Shown here: positions 56,270 to 64,000 of the stretch, in pieces
Layout of the letters: each line of letters opens with the position of its first letter
Numbering within the stretch: position 1 is the stretch's first letter
Assembly (NCBI RefSeq): GCF_026210795.1
Contig: NC_089449.1
Location: forward strand, 3,224,001 to 3,288,000
Origin: Rhizophagus irregularis
Taxonomy: Eukaryota; Glomeromycota; Glomeromycetes; Glomerales; Glomeraceae
DNA length: 64,000 nucleotides
Reading direction: 5' to 3'
The notes under the pieces: generated by a model
The model's input: the letters and a program-made list of their open reading frames with translations, nothing else
Told to the model about the DNA's origin: nothing
Databases searched by the model: none
Program-made: the position numbers and the translations under genes

Positions 56270-59200
56270 CTAAAAAATATATTTATTTACGAAATATTCA
56301 TTTTGTTTATCAAATCGGGGTACTATGTGAACGACACCATGTATAGACTCTATAGCTACAAAGTTATATAATTCTATCAATTTTAAGTGAGGACATCCAT
56401 ATAAATATGGGTTCCTTTTAGATTTAAAATCGTACCATTGAATTAATGCGAGATTTAGCGGTGGGTCTGTTAATACTTCTGCTAACAATAAGGCCTATAA
56501 ATAATAAATATTTATTAATACTTTTATAATAAATTATTACATAAATTGGAAAAATACCTGTCCATAACAAAGTCCTTTGTCTGATATATAATCATTTGAT
56601 TCTTCAGAATCCATTGAAATAGCTATGTCGCTAAACCATACTTTATTATGATACCTGTTTGTGGCACGCATTATGGCACCATTTTCCAGTGTTACCGATC
56701 CGTATATATTTATTCGGGTTTCACCAATAATTGTGAAACCATCAAGTAAATCTAGATATGAATCCAGACAACTTATAAATCTAGCAAAACCAGTCTGCAT
56801 TTTATTGTCTACGGAATCTTTTTTTTCATTAAAAAATGTATTTGCATCTTGTAAAGAGAATTCAAAGAGTCTTGCAGAAAATTTACAAGTGCGAGGTGTT
56901 TTTGCCGGATTCACTGAATGTTGAGACATTCTAATAGATATTGCTTGACGTTTTATCTATTAATTTAATTTCCATCTTAAGTTATATAATAAATATATAC
57001 AATAAATAAAATTTTCAAATACTTACAGTTCGTAAAATCTGAGGTTCGACATCTTTTTTATTGCTAATTCGGTAGGGTATTTTAACGAAATATTTGTGAA
57101 GACTTTTGTAAGTTTCTGTAGTATAGCCATTTATTGCGCCATAAGATCGTATTGAGTCAATAATATGATAAACCCATGAATGCAATTTAGGTAACTTCAA
57201 ATTGGAAGGAGAAACAAATTTAAAAGCCTTGACAAACATCCGGGCCCATCTATGTATTGCATTCTAAAACTTAAATGTTAATTTAATTTATTTAATTTAA
57301 ATTTTCAATTTTACTAAAATTTTAATACATACATTAAATTTCTCCAAGTCACTTTCACTAAATTCTTCATATCTATTAAAATATACATTTCATTCCAATA
57401 TTCGTACAATTTCGTAAGATCATCATTATTTACAAAATTATCTACTTCATTGTTATTTTCATCATATAAATTATCAATAACAAATATCATGACTTTCATC
57501 AAACTTCGATATTCATTAGCAGTTAATCTTGCAATTGACTGCAGTCCATTGGAAAAAATTTTAATGGCGGGAAAACGTGGGATTGCTGCTAGACGGCGAT
57601 CTACTTCTTCAACTAATTTATTACCATTAACATGTTGCAATTTTAAGATATCGCACGTGAAGATAATTTAATAACGAAATAAACCTAAATCTAAATGATG
57701 CATTCTGTCAGGAACAGTAGCCAAGTAGATATTTATATTCCTTGATAATATAAATATTTATAATTAATAGATATATATGTTATTATAATTATTTCTACTT
57801 TTGCATACTTACGGTAAATCCCAAAAAAAATTATGTACAGATTCTATGCAAACAGATCTTTGTGTATCATTTTCAAAATGTTTACACATTTCATCATGAG
57901 TTCTTAGTATTACATCGTTAACCGATAAGTCTATATTTGCAAGATTTTCCCTTTTAACTAAACAGGAGTGACATGGAAGGTTTGAATTGGAGGATTTATA
58001 AACTAAACAAAAACTTGCGGCCTCCGGCCAATCTGCAATAATAGTTGAAACTCTAGGATAAAACCAGGTATTTTCATTATTTATAAAAAGGTCTATACCA
58101 TCTTTTAATAAAATAATAGGTTCTAGTAAATGACGTAAAGATTTATGAAAGGTATCACGAACCAGATCTTTATTTGCAGCTTCTAAAATTGGTAAATATC
58201 CCAAAAGTTGCTTTGCATCCTGTTTATTACGACACCATATTGGGATATTACCTAATGTAATATATATTGGATGCAATTGACTTTTTCCTAATGTATCTGT
58301 AGTTGTTGCATCTGAATATAAAATAATTGATAATAATTTGGAACCAGTAGGTAAGGATTCTTGCATAGTTTTCTACCATTTTCCAGTGTTTTGTTCACTG
58401 TAAATACTTTCTCTATTATACTATAAAATAATATAAATAAATTAAAATAAATATTATTTAAATTATTGAATTAACTAATATTTACTATTTACCTCATAGT
58501 TTTCGTAAGATAGCGCAAAATTTTGTGTTATGTCAGGAACAGTTAAGATATTTTTGATGCACTGTATTAAGTTTTGATAATAAAGAAAATAATCTTTATC
58601 TTTATGTTTTGTTATAAGAACTTTACTAAATTCTAAATTAGAAAACTTCATATTATTCATAAATGCTCGTCCCTGTTCGATATTTTTTGGTAATGGTGAT
58701 TCTGTAAGATTTGAATGTTTATTAAAAAAACGTATTATTTCATTACCACCTTTATTATTTATTTTATATTTCGTTACTAATAACATTAGATCTTTATAAG
58801 CATCATTAGGAAATTCTGTGCAAGTTTTGGTATTGAGATTTTTGGGTTCTTCAAAAATTTCAGGCTCTTCAGAAATTTCAAGCTCTTCAGATGAATCTAA
58901 TATATTTTCAAAGTTACTATCTTCAAGGCTCATCTCTGATATTGCACTTCCAATACTGTCAAATGACATATTTTGTACATCATTATCATCATCCACCTAA
59001 AATTATAAACCAAATGAGTTAGTATAATTTGAGCTTTTTTCTTAAGAGCTTTAAAAAGAATAATCTGGAATAACATAATTACCTCAACTTTATCATTTTC
59101 ATATTCACTACTTAGATTACTTCTTGTATCCATTTCACTGCTATATTTTTCACTATCATTATTATCATCATCTTCTTCTACTTCTAATTCTACATTTTTT

Positions 59201-59277
59201 AAGCATTTTTGGGCGTGTTGAGTATATGCAAAGCGTTGACTGAATATTCGCATACAAAGGGGGCATTTGAAACTCAT
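56270..59277 (-). pseudogene. Plavaka-type transposase, seven exons, decayed
   Basis: Exons are 59277-59083, 58996-58493, 58420-57813, 57740-57333, 57263-57027, 56956-56558 and 56494-56270, all with GT-AG introns that keep frame. The N-terminus is a C2H2 finger (CPLCMRIFSQ, H-x4-C), then an acidic stretch. The core has LYSDATTTDTLGKSQLHPIY, ADWPEAASFCLVYKSSN, a CHSCL pair and ATVPDRMHHLDLGLFRY, as in Plavaka/CACTA-like DDE transposases, which cut and paste the element in the nucleus. The C-terminus ends GVVHIVPRFDKQNEYFVNKY. Three lesions are visible: TAG at 58373-58375 in the W-rich stretch before QESLPTG; TAA at 57668-57670 just after GLFRY; and a one-base deletion near 57378-57384, where EMY shifts to the frame encoding RYEEFSESDLEKF. 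The copy cannot make a full transposase. Confidence 0.8.
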
Positions 59278-59431
59278 GTTGCTAAATTAACGCGTCAAAT
59301 TTGATGAAAAGTATCAATTCACTATTCAATTTATAAGATTTTGTGTGCTAATAAAATTATATTGCAAATTTATTGTAAAAATTTAATGAATTATTGAATG
59401 GATTACAATTGATTGAGTTATTTGAATAGAT

Positions 59432-59706
59432 ACAACTACGCAAATTTATGCATTAATGAATGGAACTGGCTGTAAGAATCTGATGGCTAATGTCACGGAA
59501 TAATTCGCAAATTTACGCATTATAGCAAAATTCAAAATATGCGAAACACTCAGCAATTTTGCTGCCAGTACAACTACGCAAATTTACGCATTAATGAATA
59601 GAACTGGCTGTAAGAATCTGGTGGCTAATGTCGCAGAATAATTCGCAAATTTACGCATTATAGCAAAATTTAAAATATGCGAAACACTCAGCAATTTTGC
59701 TGCCAG
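59432..59706. repeat. two tandem 138-bp repeats in the transposon control region
   Basis: Copies start at 59432 and 59570 with ACAACTACGCAAATTTA and end GCAATTTTGCTGCCAG, with few differences. Each holds two CGCAAATTTACGCATTA words. They lie between the divergent transposon genes, where subterminal or promoter-binding sites for the transposase would be expected. Confidence 0.8.
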
Positions 59707-60224
59707 GAACTTGCCGAGTTCGTAGGCTGGCAAATTTTGAATTTGCTGTAACGGGCTGTAAGAATCCGGATGGCTAATACGGCTTATTCAATCGGCTAAT
59801 CATCTGATAATCAGCCGCAAATTTATTGGCTTAACACATTTTACAATAATGGACGGATGATCAGCCACAAATTTATGCGATAATCAGTTATAAGCGTTCA
59901 AGATCACTATCAATCTAATCAGCCAAATGAATTCACTCGCTGCAACTTTTTTTTGCCATGCATACAAGCCCCAACATGTGTAACATGTTATTTTTTTATA
60001 AATGGATGTTGATTAATACTTCAATTGTACTATATGCTTTTACGAGAGTTTTTTTAAAAATTCTCTCATGAAAGTGTTACAATTTTTTTTTTGTAATATC
60101 ACAATGCAAAATTTTTGCATTAGTTCATTCATTTTTCGTAATATTTCGCATTAGTTCATCCATTTTTCGCAATATTTCGCAAGTTTTTTTTCTTTTTTAG
60201 TATAGAATGGCGGAAATGACGTTA

Positions 60225-60436
60225 TGACAACTTGCCTCCTTTTTCTGAACCTCTGGTTCATGTATTCCCCCTTTTTCGTATTTTTAGTTCCTCATTTTCA
60301 AATTTCTGATTCATGTCTTTCCCCTTTTTCTCATATTTTTCTCCTTTCGTATTTCTAGTTCCTCTTCAAATTTCTAGTAATATCTTTTTCTCCCTTTCGA
60401 GTTTAGTTCATATCTCCTCCCTCACATATTATCCCG
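60225..60436 (+). promoter_or_regulatory. pyrimidine-rich promoter/leader of the accessory gene
   Basis: The plus strand is C/T-rich right up to the ATG at 60437 and has several related phrases (TTTCTAGTTCCTC, TTTCCCCTTTTTC). Just upstream, at 60118-60185, a 30-bp phrase with CATTAGTTCATCCATTTTTC is doubled. Confidence 0.5.
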
Positions 60437-61867
60437 ATGGCTACAAAACGTGGTGAAAAACGAAATATTGATGATAATGAAAGAATCTCAAGACGTAATA
60501 CTGAGAAGAGTAGTGAAGCCGAGAAACGAATAAGATTATCAGACGATAATGTTGAAGGTATATATGACATGATATGTATCATATTTTTTATAAGAAATTA
60601 TATAATATATAGTAATTATATTTTATTGTTAAAGTTAATAAAAAAACAATAGAAAAACTATTAAGAACCAATTCGCAGATAATTTCTAAGCTTGAAGTTC
60701 TTATTACCGGACAAAAAAATCTTGAAACCCGTCTCTCAGGTATAGAAAAAAAGCTCAACGATGATAACAAAAATAATAATACAATAGATACGGAGTATAT
60801 AAAGGTAATAAAGATGAATATTATTTAATGTAAACCTGAAATGCTAACCTCATTTGATTAGGAGCTCGTTAAGAAGGTGTCAAAAATTTTATTTGAAAAT
60901 TTTGTTTATCCTTCGCAAGAAGAGTACAGACTTGCTACCGAAAAATATTTAAAAGACGAAAATCCAGAATTTATACGCCAGTTCAAAAAAAATCAATGGA
61001 TTCTTTTTTTCGAAAAAAAAATTGCCCCAACTGTAAGTTAAAGCAATTATGAATTTTATTAAATTTCATACTAATATTTTTTTTAATAGTTAGTACAACA
61101 ACATAGGAGTATAAGAGGGACGTTCACGTCCAGAGTAAAAGATGTAATATATTCCGTTTATGAAGCAACTGGGCATAAATTACCGTCCATTAACACTCAG
61201 GCTAGTCCGTCAAAGATTCAGGAATGGAAGAGTAAGCCGGAGGTGAAAAGATGTTACAACATCCTATTTAAAAAGGTTAAAGATGGACAACCTACGACAT
61301 ATATGTCGCTGATAATTGATAAGTTGCGAAAAGATAATAAAAATCCCTCAAAAACACAAATAGCGTATGCGATTAGCATATGTGAAACGTACTTAAATCC
61401 TAATAATCAAAACATTCAAATGAGTGAAAGTATAATGAAGTCGAAGATAATCAACAACTTAGTAAGTTTTTAATTTACAATTTGCAAAATGTGAATTATT
61501 TGAATTACAGTTTATTTATTTATTTGTTGATTTTTAGCAAAAGTTGGAAAATAGGGATAAATTTACACATTCGGATGACGATTCTCATGATGGTAATGAT
61601 GTAGATGATGGTGGTAATGGAGCAGCTGACGATGGAGCAGGTGCTGCGACTAACGATGGAGCAGATGCTGCGGTTAACGATGGAACAGGTGCTGCGGTTA
61701 ACGATGGAACAGGTGCTGCGACTAACGATGGAGCAGGTGCTGCGGTTAATGATGGCATAGCTGACGATGATATACTTTCTAGTGACTCTTATAATACAGA
61801 GGAGGAAGGTCGGTATGTAGATAGTTTATTAGAGAATTATGGGTTGCATAGGAAACAAAAGAAATAA
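60437..61867 (+). CDS. Plavaka element accessory protein, five exons, 387 aa
   Basis: Exons are 60437-60557, 60635-60804, 60862-61032, 61090-61461 and 61538-61867, all GT-AG and in frame. The N-terminus is highly charged (MATKRGEKRNIDDNERISRR), suggesting a nuclear signal. Exon 2 encodes a probable coiled coil (TIEKLLRTNSQIISKLEVLI; NLETRLSGIEKKL). Exons 3-4 encode a folded-looking domain of about 180 residues (VSKILFENFVYPSQEEYRLA; VKDVIYSVYEATGHKLPS; WKSKPEVKRCYNILFKKVKD) that I do not recognise. Exon 5 has an acidic tail with five or so 8-residue NDGxGAAx repeats. It lies divergently from the transposase inside the same terminal repeats and, unlike it, shows no lesion. It may bind DNA or the transposase; that is a guess from position. 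Confidence 0.65.
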
Positions 61868-61945
61868 ATATTATTTTTTATATATATCACACGTAATAGC
61901 ATTTTTTTTACTATAATAATATAGTTTTAATAAATAAAATGGTTA

Positions 61946-62129
61946 TTAATTCTTAACAATACGGGTGTGACATAAATAAATCGTGGCTGAAATTTGTGTT
62001 CAATTTGTGTTGATAATTCTGGTAAAAAATTGTTTAATTTTGGCCAAATTTCGTTAAATTTGTTAAATTTGTGTTGAATTTGTGTTGATAATTTTTAATT
62101 TATCACGAGGGGATGATATTTAGTAATTG
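61946..62129 (-). repeat. right terminal inverted repeat of the Plavaka element
   Basis: Read on the minus strand from 62129 it starts CAATTACTAAATATCATCCC and follows the left repeat through AACACAAATT words to CAGCCACGATTTATTTATG and CACACCCGTATTG. Confidence 0.85.
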
Positions 62130-62199
62130 TTTTTCTGGCCAATCAAAATTAGGCTGATCCTTGCATGTGATTTAATCATTTAATCATGCACGCGTTTTT

Positions 62200-62830
62200 T
62201 GTCTTATTTATTTTTGTCTCTTATTTCTTTATTCTTTTGTTCAATATTTTTAATTTTTTTGTCTCTTCTTTCTATTATTTCTTTAATTATATACAAACAA
62301 TATATTTATATATATTTCATAATTTATTGCTTTGCAGGTATAGAAATATTTGTTTATTAATACTAATTATTTTCATTTTTTTTTACCTCTTTGTTACTTT
62401 GTATCGTAATACTAACAATAATATCCATGTTTTCTTTATTCCTTTTTACTTGTACTTTAATACTAATGATACTAACAATACTAACAATACTAACAACATG
62501 TTTATTTTTTCCTTTCTCTTTATTTCTTTATTCTTTTGTTCAATTACTTTGCAGGTATAGAAATATTTATTTATTAATACTAATTATTTTAATATTAACG
62601 CATTTTTTTTTTACCTCTTTGTTACTTTATGTCATAATACTAACAATACTATCTACGTTTCCTTTATTCCTTTTTACTTGTACTTTAATACTAACGATAA
62701 TATCCATGTTTCTTTTACTCCTTTTACTGTTTCTTTAACTCTTTTTACCTTAATACTAACAATATTTCTTTTATCTTTATATCTAATACTAACGTTACTA
62801 TAGCTGTTTCTCTTCTTTTTACGTCTAATA
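62200..62830 (+). repeat. 217-bp tandem repeat rich in TACTAAC words
   Basis: CTTTGCAGGTATAGAAATAT occurs at about 62330 and 62547, each followed by TTATTAATACTAATTATTTT, a T-rich stretch, ACCTCTTTGTTACTTT and a series of TACTAAC/TACTAAT words (over ten in all, densest at 62458-62500). Copies are about 217 bp apart and diverged. TTTGCAG next to GTATAG would make adjoining acceptor and donor sites. Confidence 0.65.
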
Positions 62831-62979
62831 ATATTGTTACTCTTTACTCTTTCTTTTTTTTACTTTTATGTATTCTGTATATTAATAAATACTTGTAATT
62901 TTTTATGGTTTAATAAAATTATATCTAATAAAACATACATTATATAAACTTATAGTACAGAAAATGAAGTATTATTTTT

Positions 62980-63410
62980 GAAACATTACGAAATATTAAG
63001 TTGTGTAAAATCACAGAATATTACGAATCGTCAAATTATGGAGCATTACGCATCATAGAATTTTGAAATATTTTAAAAAGTTGCGAAGTATTACGCAGTA
63101 AAATTACGGAATATTACGAATCGTAAAATTACGAAGCCTTGCATATAGTAATATTTCGAAATATTTTAAAAAGTTACAAAATATTACGCTTACGCAAACT
63201 TGCGGCGGGTCTGAAAACTTACGAAATATTATGTAAAATTACGAAATATTGCGAACTGCAAAATTACGGAATATTACAAATCGTAAAATTACGAAGCTTT
63301 GCATATCGTAATATTTTGAAATATTTTAAAAAGTTACGAAATATTACGCTTACGCAAACTTGCGGCGGGTCTGGAAGCTTACGAAATATTATGATGTGTA
63401 AACTTGCGCA
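62980..63410. repeat. 160-bp repeats with TTACGAAATATT words
   Basis: TTACGCTTACGCAAACTTGC followed by GGCGGGTCTG occurs twice, about 160 bp apart, after ATTACGAAGC at 63129 and 63289. The short words TTACGAAATATTAC resemble those of the 50-bp minisatellite at 54 kb, so the two may share an origin. Confidence 0.7.
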
Positions 63411-63419
63411 ACTTTTCGC

Positions 63420-64000
63420 ACTATATAATTTCCTGATGTGGTTTCTTTACTTTTGGAAGTGTTGCGAAAGATTTTTCTATGGAGTATTAGTTGAAGTAGA
63501 GGTGGCCACTTGAAAAGTGGACTTTTTCTTGTTATTAGTTCATTTAGTTGTTATTTGAGAGGTTTGAAGTGGTAGATGAAGGCTTGGTATTTATTACCCT
63601 TTTTACTCAGTTTTTCCTTTAGGGGTTTTCTAAAGTTATGACTTTCCTTTTTAATTTTTAGTTTTTTCATTTTCCTGAAATTTTAGCATTTTAATTCTTA
63701 GTTTTCTTTTGGAAGAGCTGGGTCACTGTAGAAAATTGGCCCTTTACTAATAGTTTTTACCTTACTTTTTTCTTAAATTTTATTGGTTAATTAGCTAAAA
63801 AGAAAAAAATCATAACAATGTAACATAAAATTTCCTTTTATAGTAGGATTTGTGAAGAATTTTATATATGTTTTTACCTTAGGCCTAGGGGTGACCTATC
63901 TTATAAGTAAGTGGGGTCCTGTGGATATAGCTAATTTAGAAAATAGTTTTCATTTTTGCAAACTAATTTTAATATAAGCATATATAAACCATTAAATCAT
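63420..64000. other. gene-free end of window
   Basis: I see no supported gene, repeat or RNA here. The open frame ending at 63513 is driven by the repeat to its left. Confidence 0.4.

Larger units (their letters stand above)
55973..62129. mobile_element. Plavaka-type DNA transposon, 6.2 kb
   Basis: Both ends read inward as CAATTACTAAATATCATCCC and stay related for about 185-195 bp, so the borders are well defined. Inside lie two divergent genes: a seven-exon transposase (minus, 59277-56270) and a five-exon accessory gene (plus, 60437-61867), separated by a 1.1-kb control region. The transposase motifs (YSD near its middle; ADWPEA with C-x2-C; ATVPDRMHHLDLGLF) fit the Plavaka family, a CACTA-related group known from fungi. 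I cannot fix the target duplication: the flanks (TACATG and TTTTTC) do not match, and AATT may be shared by ends and target. Confidence 0.8.

Noticed and set aside
56661-56924. 87-aa plus-strand frame
   Set aside because: Antisense shadow of exon 6 of the transposase gene.
62186-62738. Two overlapping hydrophobic frames on the plus strand
   Set aside because: Both come from the TACTAAC-rich tandem repeat; their Leu/Ile/Phe content follows from the T-rich sequence.
63139-63513. 124-aa frame on the plus strand
   Set aside because: Its first 90 codons lie in the 160-bp repeat and it has no domain.

Overview
This is a eukaryotic, very A+T-rich, repeat-laden window. It most likely comes from an arbuscular mycorrhizal fungus of the Glomeromycotina (Rhizophagus type). 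The reasons are short spliceosomal introns with GTAAGT donors, TACTAAC-like branch sites and T-rich TAG acceptors, a small cluster of MATA-type HMG-box genes (a family known to be expanded in these fungi), KCTD-type BTB and F-box genes, LINE fragments and a Plavaka-type (CACTA-related) DNA transposon. No tRNA, rRNA, CRISPR array or bacterial-style gene was seen. All protein calls rest on reading motifs and comparing copies inside the window; no database was searched.

Region by region. (1) 0.7-16.4 kb holds four related copies of a gene with a WRKY/GCM1- or FAR1-like zinc-finger domain. One is split by a 3.7-kb inverted-repeat element. Two carry (or carried) an HMG-box at their C-terminus. One sits behind three tandem copies of a 270-bp upstream repeat. 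A truncated LINE reverse transcriptase lies among them. (2) 16.4-23.3 kb is mostly gene-poor, with one well-supported unknown gene at 21.4 kb behind a TATA box. (3) 23.3-35.3 kb is a head-to-tail triplication of a roughly 2.5-3 kb segment, each copy with one minus-strand HMG-box gene. Two of these have a tiny second exon for a Cys/His-rich tail. (4) 36.6-48.5 kb is the host-gene core: a KCTD-like BTB gene, an F-box gene with a huge Thr-rich insert, a DUF4112-type membrane protein gene and a second F-box paralogue without the insert. (5) 48.5-55.5 kb is very A+T-rich. It contains a tandem array of about 12 units of roughly 130 bp, each bearing a hairpin around a splice-donor sequence and a hairpin around a branch-point sequence. 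It also holds two MITEs, a polypurine tract, a 50-bp minisatellite and a three-exon Myb/SANT-like gene. (6) 55.97-62.13 kb is one complete transposon of the Plavaka type, with long terminal inverted repeats, a seven-exon transposase gene decayed by two nonsense codons and one frameshift, and a divergent, apparently intact five-exon accessory gene. (7) 62.1-64 kb holds further tandem repeats.

The most unusual signal is the two separate tandem arrays (3.1-3.7 kb plus strand; 51.4-53.3 kb minus strand) whose repeat units each look like a short exon followed by a short complete intron. Next come the zinc-finger/HMG fusion family and the Plavaka element with a dead transposase but an open accessory gene.
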